Translations under genes and position numbers: made by a program | The notes under the pieces: model-generated | Databases searched by the model: none | What the model saw: only the letters and a program-made list of their open reading frames with translations | Told to the model about the DNA's origin: nothing | Part shown: one piece after another, positions 52,984 to 64,000 of the stretch | How the letters are laid out: each line of letters opens with the position of its first letter | How positions within the stretch are numbered: position 1 is the stretch's first letter | From: Conchocele bisecta | Taxonomy: Eukaryota; Mollusca; Bivalvia; Lucinida; Thyasiridae | Direction: 5' to 3' | Length of the DNA: 64,000 nucleotides | NCBI GenBank assembly: GCA_029237695.1 | Contig: CM055271.1 | Span: forward strand, 37,754,462 to 37,818,461

Positions 52984-55900
52984 ATGAGTGAAATAAAAAT
53001 ATTATCATTAAATTGTCAAGGAATAGGTCAACTTCCCAAACGCACTGATCTTTTTCAATACTTAAAAGAAAAAAAATATCACATATACTGTTTGCAAGAT
53101 ACCCATTTCACTCCAGGGGAAGACGAAAAATGTGTAAGGACTGGGTGGGGTAATGATTGTTATTTCAGTTCATTCGATCTAATGTAATGCAAGGGGAGTA
53201 GCAATATTATTCAATGGTAATTTAGACTATAAAGTACACCAGTCAAAATGCGATCCCAATGGTAACTTCATTCTACTAGACATCAGTATTGAAAATAATA
53301 AATTTACACTTGTATGCCTGTATGGACCAAACTCAGATGATCCCCTTTTTTTTCAGAACATATCAAAAGAAATTGATGAAATGAATAACGATAAATATAT
53401 TTTATGCGGAGATTTTAACCTTGTTTTGGACCCAGATTTAGACTATCATAACTATAAAAATATAAATAATAAAAAATCTAGAGAAAAATTATTAGAAATT
53501 ATTCAAGAAAAATATTTAATCGACCCTTTTAGAGAAAATCACCCCCTAATGAGAAGGTTCACATGGAGACGACGACAGCCTTTTCAGCAAGTAAGACTAG
53601 ATTTCTTCCTCATCTCTGAAAATACTTTACCTTCAATTAAAAACTGCATCATTGAAAATAGCTACAGATCTGATCATTCACCTGTATTGTTAAGTTTACG
53701 TTTCAACAATTTTATAAAGGGAAAACCACTATGGAAACATAACAATTCAATGCTGAAAGACATAAATTACATAAACATGATTAATGAAAAAATAGAAGAA
53801 ATAAAAAATAAATCATATTGCTATTCCAATATATAAACCGACAAAACTTACATGAAATACCAAACAACGAATTGAAATTCACAATTAACGTTAACGATCA
53901 ACTTTTTCTAGAAACACTTATGATGGAACTACGTGGAAAATCTATTTTTTATTCTTCCTTTATAAAAAAAGAAACCAATCAAAAAGAAAAAATCATTAAC
54001 AGAACAAATATTAGACATGGAAAAACAGTTAAAGAAAGAAGACATGAATAAAATTGAAATTTTAAAATTAGAACTCCAGGAAATTCGTAAAATTAAAGTA
54101 AATGGTTCAGTTATTCGATCAAGGGCTCTAAATATAAATGAAGGAGAAAAAACAACAAAATATTTCTGTGCACTTGAATCTCATAACTTTAATAAGTAAA
54201 ACAATACCAAAACATGAAACAGAAAATGGCAAAATAATTACAAATCAGTCAGAGATATTAAAAGAAACAGAACTATTTTACACCAAACTGTATAGCAATA
54301 AAGACACAGCTGCTTATAAAGATTTAGATTTGGATAATATTTTGGAAAATACGCATGTACCAAAATTAATAAATGAAACAGAATCAGAAAAACTAGAGGG
54401 ATTAATCACAAAAACTGAACTAGCCTTTGCACTAAAAACATGACGAACAACCGTAGCCCAGGTACAAGCGGATTTGCATGCGAATTTTATAAAATGTTTT
54501 GGCATAAACTGGGTGATTTCATTTGTAGGGCAATAAATTATAGCTATCAGAAGGGTGAACTATCTATAACTCAACGACAGGGTATAATAACAATAATCCC
54601 AAAAGAAAATAAATCTCGACATTTTCTAAAAAATTATAGACCTATTTCATTATTAAACACAATTTACAAAATGGCATCAGCATCTATCGCTAATAGAATA
54701 AAAACAGTATTAGACAAATTAATAAATGGGGACCAAACAGGATTTATTTCAGGAAGATACATGGGGGAAAACACTAGACAGGTATACGACATTATGCAAT
54801 ATATTTAAAAAAACAATATCCCAGGACTTCTTCTTCTTATAGACTTTGAGAAAGCATTTGACTCTCTATCGTGGAACTATATTCATAAAGTACTTCGTTA
54901 CTTTAAATTCGGACCAAATATTAGGCAATGGATTACATTATTCTACAAAAATGCTCAACTATCAGTTAATCAACATTGTAACCTCTCACCTTTTTGTTCA
55001 ATACACCGAGGCTGTCGTCAGGGAGACCCACTCTCACCGTACATATTTATCTTATGCGCAGAAATATTTGCAATCAGAATACGCAAAAATCATAAAATTA
55101 AAGGAATTAAAATAAAAGGAACAGAATACAAACTAACACAGTTTGCAGATGACACTAGTGCCTTCTTGGATGGATCAAGTGAATCACTAAATGAAACACT
55201 TAATGAACTGGAAATGTATGCCCATATGTCAGGACTTAAAGTTAATTTTGATAAAACACAAGTTATTTGGATTGGGGCCAAAAAATTTAGCCAAGACTCA
55301 ATAAAAACAAAATGGAAACTAAAGTGGGGAAATGACAGATTTAAATTGCTTGGAATTACATTTGACACAGATTTAGAAAAATTGTGAACATAAATTTCTC
55401 GGAAAAATGAGCTCATAAAAGAAAAAATCAAAAGCTGGAACAAAAGGTACTTAACACCATTAGGCCGAATCACAGTCATAAAGTCTCTTCTTCTCCCATC
55501 TTTAAATCACCTGTTTATATCCCTACCTAACCCCAGTCAAACATGTGTTAAAGATATCAGCAGCATTATGTATGAATTTTTATGGCAAGGTAAATCACGA
55601 GTAAAAGGCACTATCACATGCAAACAATATGAGGATGGCGGACTAAAAATGCCAAATATTGAGGAATATATATCGTCTTTAAAAACAACATGGTTAAGAA
55701 GAATAGTGTGCAACAAATACAAATTTATAAACATTTTAAATACATAAATTGATACAGACAATATTTTTAAATTGGGAGATATGTACATTGAACAAAAAAT
55801 AGGAAAAATTTCAAACCTTTTTTGGCGGGATGTTTTAAAAGCTCATCTAAAATTACAAAATAAGCTTAAGCGATAAACATGGATGCATTTCTTTCTCTAG

Positions 55901-56757
55901 CCCATTATTTTTTAACAAGGACATAAAATGTGGGACAACCTTCTTCAATAAGGCATGGTTTGATAAGGGAATATGTTTTATAAATGACATTATCAAAATT
56001 GATGGAACTTTTGCCTCTCAAAATGAACTTAAAAACAATTTCAACATATATATAAACTTTCTTCAATATTATGGCCTTGTCAAAGCAATAAAAGATTGGG
56101 GTAAAAGTTTGAAACTTATCAATATCGAAAAAAGTTACAAATGCCATTTACTCCATACAAACTAAAAATATACCTAAAAAACAAAACCGGGACAAAAGAC
56201 ATGTACCTCGCATTAAACTCCAATTCTGAAACTCCAGCTGGTAAAATTAAATGGAACTCCACCTAAAATTTTAACAATGAAACATGGAAGAAAATATATT
56301 TATGGCCGCATACCATAACAAAAGACACAACTCGAAAATGGTTCCAGTACCGAATAAACCACAATATTCTGGCCACAAATGATTTCCTAAATAAGATTAA
56401 AATTGTCAGTAGTCCATTATGTACATTCTGTAAGAAGTTCTCGGAAACAATAAAACATTTGTTTTGGGATTGTAAGGTTACACAAAACATATTTAGGGAA
56501 CTTCAAGTATGGTTAGCGACCAACAATATAACTATTACAATTAACGAAAAATCATTCATCTTTGGGATTTACGAAAAAACAATAAGTATCTTCAAACAAT
56601 TAATACTATTAGAAACTAAATACTATCTCTATTATTGCCGGTGTTCAAAAGTAGTACCAAGTCTCAGCGTACTGAAGCATCGAATTCAACTATTGTATGA
56701 AACATCCAGGAAGGCAGCAATAATGGCCAACAAACTTGAAAACTTTACTTTATAAAA
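52984..56757 (+). pseudogene. Non-LTR retrotransposon (L1/Tx1-like), endonuclease plus reverse transcriptase, broken
   Basis: Order of parts: an apurinic-type endonuclease with LSLNCQGIG (53005), CLQDTHF (53092), CGDFNLVLDP (53405) and SYRSDHSP (53670); then reverse transcriptase with a QTGFISGRY block (54735), motif A IDFEKAFDS (54840), motif B GCRQGDPLSPY (55010) and motif C FADD (55142); and a C-terminal CTFCKKFSETIKHLFWDC zinc knuckle (about 56415-56470). The frame ends at 56755. About nine breaks (stops near 53185, 53834 and 54806; shifts near 53200, 54040, 54190, 54440, 54900, 55385, 55745 and 55900) make it inactive. The motif order and style resemble the L1/Tx1 group common in oysters and fish, recalled from family knowledge. 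No 3' tail or target duplication could be fixed. Confidence 0.88.
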
Positions 56758-57132
56758 ATTTGGGAAGACTTTATCATTTCAAAATTTTAATTTATGTAAC
56801 AAAAACACCAAAATAAGATTTCATCTTCAGCTGAGCTAGTTGCGGGTGCTATAATAAATCTCTGCTTTTGTGAGTTTTTTTTTCTTCCTTTCTTTGTTTT
56901 AACCCCTTCCCACCCCTCCCCACTTCCCATTCCACCTCATATTATAGGTTTGGGAAATAAAGACTTATAAATATGAATCTAGTAGAAGAATATAATATGC
57001 ATAGAGTAATACAGGTTCAAGCAAAGACATGATCGACGGAACCAGCCGCGTTTTGTTTTATAATCAGTGTGGGGATCGGAACAGATTGTACATTGGTTTG
57101 TCAATACATAATGTTACCAACAACTGTACCAT
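56758..57132. other. 3' region of the LINE and host DNA
   Basis: No poly-A or tandem tail is clear; a pyrimidine tract (TTTTTTTCTTCCTTTCTTTG) lies near 56874. No gene. Confidence 0.35.
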
Positions 57133-57371
57133 TTTAACCCTTTCAGCCCTAAATAACTGGAATGGATTATATATAATATGTTAATTTTCGGTCAATTCCA
57201 TTCAACACAAAATACTTTTCAAATAATCTATTTATAATTTATTTTTATTTTTTTTTTTTTAACAAATATGAAAACTACTTGCAAAGAGTGCAGATCCTGA
57301 TGAGCCGGCTCGTCTGGATCTACACTGTTTAAAAACACTATATAAATGGCTGTAGTGTTGAAAGGGTTAAT
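57133..57371. repeat. Foldback element, family L, copy 4
   Basis: TTTTAACCCTTTCAGCCCTA to AGTGTTGAAAGGGTTAA. The central palindrome is shortened (GATGAGCCGGCTCGTCTGGA). Confidence 0.7.
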
Positions 57372-57759
57372 ACACGATTTAAACATGTAGATGCACAGCA
57401 GGATTGAACTTCACTTTTTACAGAGTGGGGCTGGTTTCAGTTGATTGGGGTGGTCATTGGATCATGGGTTATATGAATGATAACAAATAATCAATTACAT
57501 GGTATTACATATGCTAAATCAAACTTTGGCTCTTGCAGCGCTGGAGAGTGACATTGTCATCTGCGGGTTTTATAATAAGTATTACTGTCTATTTTTTTTT
57601 TAATAACACGTGCAACTTTTTATTGAAAATTCAGGTATCTCATTAATGACGATTCTCATGTACCAGTCAACCATGAAGTCTTAATAGAACAGTGATTTCT
57701 ACCCAGTACTGCAAGAGCAAAAGAGGGTGAATATCTGTAATTGCATGTTTTGTATTTGT
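57372..57759. other. Host intergenic DNA, no gene seen
   Basis: Nothing recognised. Confidence 0.3.
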
Positions 57760-57960
57760 ATCCGACTATGACATGTATATTATGTACGGTTTATGGGGGA
57801 TGGCCCCGACCCACCACAAACCTATTACGGGGAAAATAAATATTTTCAAAAAAAAAAATAAAAATAAAAGAATTGTTATTTCGTGGGAACGATTTAATAA
57901 AATCCATGTCCCCCTCCCCGGCGGGGATCCATGCATTATGTCCTCGTGTTGCAACTAAAA
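57760..57960 (+). repeat. Family E remnant (one unit with flanks)
   Basis: AGAATTGTTATTTCGTGGGA at about 57868 is a single family E unit, followed by AATCCATGTCCCCCTCCCCG and GCGGGGATCC, a variant of the array flank. It shows that array and flank travel together. Confidence 0.55.
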
Positions 57961-58284
57961 TTGGAACAAAAAGTACATGTCGGTATATTTACATGTTTGT
58001 TATTGGTCTGTATTGCGAAGTATTAAACCGCTCGCTCGTCACTAAATCTCAGCTATAAAGATACAGATACTATACAAGATAGATGAAGAAGTAAAAGTAA
58101 TCCGTATAGCTGAGATTATCTAAGCTAAATTTTGATAACTTGAAATGTGACTCATAAATCATATCACATACTACACATGTACAGGCAGGCGCGGATCCAG
58201 GCGAGGGCGTGTCCGGCGCACGCCCCCTCTAAAAATAGATTTTAGCCAATTTCTTTTGTGGAAAGATCTGATTATTTCCTTATT

Positions 58285-58385
58285 TCTCACCCAAAGTGTA
58301 TGTTGTTACCACTCAGTTGAACCGTCTCGTCGAGACGGTTCAACTGAGTGGTAGCAACATATACTTTGGATGAGAAATAAGAAGA
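58285..58385. repeat. Foldback element, family I
   Basis: TATTTCTCACCCAAAGTATATG-like ends enclose CCACTCAGTTGAACCGTCTC and its complement around GTCGAGAC. Confidence 0.75.
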
Positions 58386-58598
58386 AATGCAGAAAATAAT
58401 CTGAATTTTATGAAAAGTTGACAATCATATATATGTGTCTCATTTGAAATACACGCCCGCTCTAGACATCACTCCTGGATCTGCACCTGGTAGGGGCCAT
58501 TGAACCTGAACACATTAACCAATTAGTTCTTCCTAGCGAGAATTATGTTGTTGCAAGTCATGTAAGTTTAGTTGTGCATTTAATAGCGTCTCAGTCAA

Positions 58599-59025
58599 GG
58601 TGCATAATCACGTGGTTAAAACAACAACAACAATGACTGAAAGTTTTGAAAGCGAGCCCACTCCAAAGTAAGTATTATTTGATAGTTTCCTTAATATGGA
58701 ACGGATTTTTATGAAACATGGCGCAGCAAACGCGTCTTTATGAGCTGCATTTTGGTGATTTCGGGACTTCGTCACATACTTATGTCGTTTTAGTATTAGA
58801 GTTAACACGGAAATCGATTCTTCGCAACAACGACAGAAGTTTGGGCCAGAGTACCGAGACCACCAACTGCAGCTTAACAAGACGCGTTTGACGCGCCATA
58901 TTTCAACCAAATCCGTTACACAATAAGGACAATAAACAAAGAATACCTACCTTGAATCGGAGGCGCTTTCAGTAGTTTCAGTAATTGTTGTTGTTGTTGT
59001 AACCACGTGATCCTGCACCCTGGAG
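58599..59025. repeat. Inverted-repeat element with GTT/AAC trinucleotide ends
   Basis: GTGCATAATCACGTGGTTAA plus AACAACAACAACAATGACTG on the left pair with CAGTAATTGTTGTTGTTGTT plus AACCACGTGATCCTGCACCC on the right. The interior (about 330 bp) has no similarity to other families here. A loose shared motif, TCCGTTAC against GGAACGGATT, lies inside. Confidence 0.65.
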
Positions 59026-59334
59026 CCGTATGAAGTTTAGTGAAATGTAACCCAGCTTCGTCGCGCATGCGTCGTGCTTTCATCACATATCGAGTATCTT
59101 ACATACATTAGGTCATAGCAAATTCTGTCTCTGTTAAGCGTTTCGTGTGCGGGTAGGTTTGGAAAATGGTTATGTTGAAAAACAAACACAATGTGTAAGC
59201 TAACACTAATTACTGGTGAAGTAATATGAAAACTGATTGCGTGACTTGTCCAAGTATTAACGGGATACAATTATCCAAGTGACGGGATACAATTATAGTA
59301 GTATGAAACATTTGACTAACAAATTCCCTATTTT

Positions 59335-59455
59335 CTTTATTTCATCTCAGAAGTATATGTTGTTACCACTCATTTGAACCGTCTCAACGAGACGGTTCAA
59401 ATGAGTGGTAACAACATATACCTATATGGAGTATTAAACACTTTCTTGATATTTG
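59335..59455. repeat. Foldback element, family I
   Basis: TTATTTCATCTCAGAAGTAT, then TTACCACTCATTTGAACCGT and the complement around CTCAACGAG. Confidence 0.75.
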
Positions 59456-59528
59456 TTCAACTAAAAGCATTGTGTCCTTAGGCTGAAATGCGTTAAATCC
59501 GTTCATGAATGTCCACTAATTAAGTTTA

Positions 59529-59772
59529 TTAACCTTTGAACCCGATAGCCCGCTATATCGGTTTATGCAAACAGTTCAGATCCAGATGAGCCGGCTCGTA
59601 ACGAGCCGTCTCATCAGGATCTGCACTGTTTGAAAGTAATTTTCATATTTTTGAGAAGAAAAATACCCCTTTTTATAAATGGAATCGTCTGAAAATAATT
59701 TTGCGATGATTGGATTGGTTGCAAAATTAACATATCGCAGGCCATTCAGTTACTTAGGGGTGAAAGGGTTAA
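59529..59772. repeat. Foldback element, family L, copy 5
   Basis: TTAACCTTTGAACCCGATAG to GGGGTGAAAGGGTTAA, the same core palindrome in the opposite direction to copy 1. Confidence 0.75.
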
Positions 59773-61749
59773 GAGTAGTTGTTCTTCTTTGTTCTACAGT
59801 TTGCTGGCTGAACTTTAAATTTATGCTCAACCCTACAAGGGTTGAGGAAGTTTTAAACGTAAATTTACCTTCTTATTTGTCAAGGCCTTGTTGTTTTTGC
59901 CGGATACGTCGGTATGTTTTGGTCAACTGGGTGGACGCTTCACATAGAAAATATATGTTATGGCCTTACGTGATGATATATACTGAGTTTACAAACAACA
60001 TAAGAAATGATGCTATTGCCGAGATGCTTACGAAGTCGATCAAATGTTGTATTTTATTTATTGCATAAGCACACCATCAGTTATCATACAATGAAACTGT
60101 ACAAACTGAGTGTTAAGGACACGAAGGAACGGTTTCTTTTCTATGAATCGTAGATCAGGAATAAATGTAGTCTCCTATATAATTCCATATAAAACTCGCC
60201 GCTACTGATGCAGACTTTCTACAGGTAAGGTGGCCGCGAAAGTTGGATATGGTTTACAATGTTCGTCTATGTGCTATTTAGGAACAAACATATGAAAAGT
60301 CATGCAGAGCATGATGTTATTAGCCGATCAAATCAGGGTAAAGTGCATCGAACATATGTAGGTGTGTCTCTGGTAACATTGTCAATGATAAACTATTTTC
60401 GACCACAGTTCTGTACCCAGCGTTGACATTTTTCTCGATTTTGTGAGGTTTTGGTTTTGGAAAACCCGTTCCCAAATCCATCCAATAGCAGCAATGCCAT
60501 AGCAGCAATGTTTTGTTGTCACCATTATGTTGCGAAATATTCCAGCGTAACACCTGTACTGTATGCTCTATTTATCTACAAATTACACTCCGCAATACAC
60601 AAAGTTGTAGTCACTGTGTGTGTGTGTTTGTCCGAATTCTGTGGCAGCACGCGAGTGGGCGGAGCTACCAGGGCTATATATATCTAGCGGTTACAGTGTC
60701 ATCTAAAAATAGACGCAAGCTCCTGCGTATTCAGGCACATGCCCAGATTGGCCTAATGTGCCCCATCCGTGATTTTTTGCGCGATGTCGGGGCGCAAGAC
60801 AATCAATAATTTGCGACATTGACAATAATTAAGGGGGATTGCCGCAATCGCGCGTGCTGGATGCATCCTGCCATCCCTGCATGATACGTAAACAAATCAA
60901 AGTTGGCTATGAAGGGCAATTCTTCGTTTTGATTGGTGGAAAATTTTGTGAATATTAACTAGCGTCAAATGACGCGCATACGCGATCCAATGGGATAAAC
61001 CCGAGATGCTGGGATAAACCCGAAAATGCTGGGGTTACTAGTAAGGAGATTTTGAGCAGAGGTCGATTATAAATTAGCCGAATAAACACATTTTACGCGA
61101 TTATACGTGGCTGAAACTTGTTCTGTTTAATAAATAAAAGCTTTAAATTTATTAGCCCAATAATCGGCGTATGTTGGCGTATATGGCCATTAGAGCCAAC
61201 TATGGACTTCAACAACAATAACTTCCGGGTTAAATCTCTTCAGGCGTTCAGCTCATTAAGTATTCAAAATTGTGTTATTTGGCTATAAGTAAAGTTTTTA
61301 AACGGAGATAATTGCCAAAAATGCAAACTTTATCAGTTGATGCAATTTGGAAGTGATACAGAAAAATTCGCGTTCGTAGATTACCGAATAGCGGATAAAA
61401 GGGTTGCTACAAACTTTTTCAGAATTCGATGGATAACCAACATATTAGCCGATCTATAAATAGATCGGCTAATAACAATACAATGTAATATAATTTAACC
61501 TGACTTACAACATAAGTTACATCTGTTTGTGATATAAAATTTTACTTCAATAGAGTACAGTGAGAAAAACTATATGATTTGTTTAAATAGACGTTAATTG
61601 AGGAGCTATCAATGTGAAACCATACAACATGTTCCCAACGATACATGTAGCACCATACCGTCACACTACCGCCTGCGCTAATCTTGTCAATGTGTTTCAT
61701 TTTCGTTATTTCAAAATGATTCACTATTGTCCTTGATATCAAGCAACCT
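59773..61749. other. Host intergenic DNA, no gene seen
   Basis: A 129-codon frame (59679-60068) begins inside the family L copy and has no recognisable domain, so I do not call it a gene. Small near-palindromes (GCCGATCTATAAATAGATCG at 61448) and a G family end (CACACTACCGCCTGCGCTAA at 61661) are visible. Confidence 0.4.
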
Positions 61750-62062
61750 GTGGCCTATTTCACCAACATTGCAAAGTATTCTTTTGTAGCAAAGTATACT
61801 TTGAGGGAGCAATAATTTATTTTTCCTGAAATGCATTATTTCATATAATACGAACTATATTGTACTGCAGATATTTGATGATTAAAAGTGTGCAGAATTA
61901 TTATACTGAATTTATTACATTATCACAGCCAAAATGGCTGTGATAATGTAATAAATTCAGTATAATAAAAAATAATAAATTTAACCTAAAATAGAAAATT
62001 TCTCCCTCAAAGTATACTTTGCTAGAAAAGTATACTTTGCAATGTTGATGAAATAGGCTACA
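61750..62062. repeat. Foldback element, family D, copy 4
   Basis: GTGGCCTATTTCACCAACAT to GATGAAATAGGCTACA, with the central ATTACATTATCACAGCC palindrome nearly identical to copy 1. Confidence 0.78.
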
Positions 62063-63089
62063 GATTGTTTGAGCTCATTCCCATACAATACAATTGCTTG
62101 GTTGCGGGTTGGCATTACCAATAGATGTTCAGAAACGTTAACATTTCGGCAATATTAACGCATGCGGCTGTTAGGAAACAGACAGGCAATTGATTTCCCA
62201 TAGACGCACATTCACACAAACATACCAAAATCAATTGCGTTACTTCCATACATGGGGTCAGTTACCTAAGCTGGTTCTAGATTCATGCCAAGTCATGCGA
62301 ATTGATTTCCATGAGTTATTTCTTCTTTTGTTGGCGGAAGCGTCTACTTTCACTGTCAAAATGCCACGTCCACATCAAGTCGCACACAGCTAAATAATTA
62401 ACCTAATATAATAAAATGTTGGCACAGACACACATTTCCTGCAGCATATATTTTATTTATCTCTCTGTCATAATAATAACAATCAGTCCAGATAATTTAC
62501 TCCTTGTTTCTAAGCTCTACCAGGACTGGTTTGCGGTCACATTATCCATTGGCCGACTGGTTCCTATAGGCATCTACAGCCGATATCGGACATCTGATTA
62601 ATGGACGACAACACTATATGCTAGTTTGGTTTCAATTCCTGCGACAGTTATTTCCCCTAGATCCCAGGTGTTTCAACACTGGCAGATGGTCAGAATGTGT
62701 GAATTTTGGGTAGATTTGTGTAGATTTCGTTGGTTTTGGGTAATTTACATAGTTTTGTTAAACTAATTAATGCTCAATCATTACACACGACGGAAATCGT
62801 GAACTGTCTACACATTTACCATTCCGAAACTTTCGAGCCCCTTTCTTACTGTAAAAATACCCTAAATTCGTACGTATAAGTGTAATTCGCGGGAGGTGAT
62901 GTAACTTGTATGTTGGTAACAATGCACCCAAACCACCAGAGATACCGAAATAAACCATAGAATACTGAAATATGAACCGTTCTGCAAGAATCTGTGGTGT
63001 AGATGCCAGTCACCACTTCTCACGACGTATCCGAGGATTGTATCTAGGTCTACACAGTCATAGAAAACTGTTTACAATATACAGCAGAG
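62063..63089. other. Host intergenic DNA, family G remnant at the left
   Basis: CAATACAATTGCTTGGTTGC and CAATATTAACGCATGCGGCT (about 62087-62170) are G words. The rest shows no gene. Confidence 0.4.
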
Positions 63090-63180
63090 CTCCAGATAAG
63101 TGTTGTATCTAAAGAGTATTATACCCCCAGATTGCAAATTCAATGCGTATTTTACTTTTACAAATGTAGTATTGAGTTGC
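63090..63180 (-). repeat. Inverted copy of 21700-21780
   Basis: GAGTATTATACCCCCAGATT and GCGTATTTTACTTTTACAAA are the complement of the segment at about 21700-21775. Confidence 0.6.
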
Positions 63181-63329
63181 TGCGACAAATGATAAAAAAT
63201 AAAACAAATTTTGAAAAATCACTTTTTACATTTTAAATTTATTATAGTATTTTCACTACTCAGTTTGAAAATCAATGCGTATTTTCACATTGCTGTGAGT
63301 ATTTTGTACTCCCAATAAGAGTGTAAAAT

Positions 63330-63610
63330 ATGCCAATACGCGCCTTATATGAGACACGGCATGTGACTTTTGTACCTTCGGACATCTGCGTAATTTCATT
63401 AAATACGTTTACAAAATTTACAATATTGTTCATAAATACAGTCAGAAGTTGACACAATTGTCAGAGTACATGCGGAATATAATTCCGCATGTACTCTGAA
63501 AATTGTGTCAACTTCTGACGCGATTTACGGAATATATTGCAAATTTTGTAAACGTATTTCATGAAATTACGCATATGTCCGACGACACAAATCACATGCC
63601 GTGCCTCTTA
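63330..63610. repeat. Large foldback centred at about 63481
   Basis: The arms pair from CGGCATGTGA/TCACATGCCG inward through GTAATTTCATTAAATACGTT, AGTCAGAAGTTGACACAATT and GAGTACATGCGGAATATA. One arm has a short insertion (TGTTCATAAATACAG). Confidence 0.78.
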
Positions 63611-63710
63611 CGGAGCTCTGATACAGTATATATGTGATGAGTCTGTGACAACTATACTGTACACGTACCACTGCTTAAAGGTACATACCCACTCAGTAGA
63701 CACATAGAGA

Positions 63711-64000
63711 ATAGTAGGATTAGTGCCGTGAATGGGAAAAATATCCGGCAACGCTCATGAATTTCTTTATTTCTCATCAGAAGTATATGTTGTGACCACT
63801 CATTTGAACCGTCTCGCCGAGACGGTTCAAATGAGTGGTCACAACATATACTTTGGTTCAGAAATAAGGAAAATAGATAGAGAATAGTAGGTTAGTGCCG
63901 TGAATGGGAAAAAATATCTGGCAAGGCTCAGGAAACGGGATGGGCGAGGCTTTGCCGAGCACATCGCGTTTCCGAGCCGCGCCATATATTTTTCCCATTC
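63711..64000. repeat. Family J palindrome with family I inside, cut by the window end
   Basis: A J arm (GAGAATAGTAGGATTAGTGC) is followed by the I palindrome at 63757-63870, then a fresh J palindrome from 63885 (GAATAGTAGGTTAGTGCCGT) that runs to the window end at TTTTTCCCATTC. Confidence 0.75.

Noticed and set aside
59679..60068. 129-codon host gene
   Set aside because: Starts inside a family L foldback and has no recognisable domain, splice signals or signal peptide.

Overview
The window looks like repeat-rich animal nuclear DNA, most likely from a mollusc and plausibly a bivalve. Reasons: almost no long open reading frames outside mobile elements, a vertebrate-like tRNA-Gly, a spliced small secreted-protein gene, non-LTR retrotransposon remains, and many short foldback, minisatellite and SINE-like repeats of the kind seen in bivalve genomes. 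The species cannot be fixed from the sequence alone. A run of exactly 500 N (11997-12496) shows it is an assembled scaffold.

The centrepiece is a whole Polinton/Maverick element, 25919-43125 (17,207 bp). It has terminal inverted repeats of 190/194 bp and is flanked on both sides by TAGGT. Its genes are recognisable. A protein-primed DNA polymerase B runs rightward from the left end. A tightly packed leftward block holds, in transcription order, the double-jelly-roll major capsid protein, the packaging ATPase, five small proteins of which most have membrane segments, and the retrovirus-like integrase. On the right are a rightward coiled-coil membrane protein, a leftward protein of about 490 codons with a C-terminal anchor, a rightward minor capsid (penton-like) protein, a rightward repeat-built fibre-like protein, a rightward membrane protein, and two leftward small proteins, the last a zinc-ribbon protein beginning at the right terminal repeat. 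Together they describe a virion-forming virus-like element: polymerase and integrase for replication and integration, capsid proteins and ATPase for particles, a fibre as a likely attachment organ. No adenovirus-type maturation protease was seen. Many genes carry frame breaks although all key motifs survive, so this copy is either recently dead or contains assembly indels.

Unusual features of this Polinton: the outer 106 bp of each end is itself an almost perfect hairpin; the same short promoter-like string lies directly before the start codons of the polymerase (left end) and the zinc-ribbon gene (right end); a small palindrome related to CCAATTCGCGAATTGG recurs about ten times, mostly inside linker regions of genes; and one exact 26-nt string sits in two unrelated genes of opposite strand.

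Left flank (1-25918): mosaic of several foldback families, minisatellites and SINE-like repeats, a 5'-truncated LINE nested in a foldback element (12705-13433), and one credible host gene on the minus strand (about 14928-16512), a two-or-more-exon small secreted cysteine-rich protein with a TATA box. Right flank (43126-64000): the same repeat families, large tandem arrays at 45.4 and 50.7-51.5 kb, one intact tRNA-Gly(GCC) at 51607-51676, and a broken L1/Tx1-type LINE at 52984-56757.
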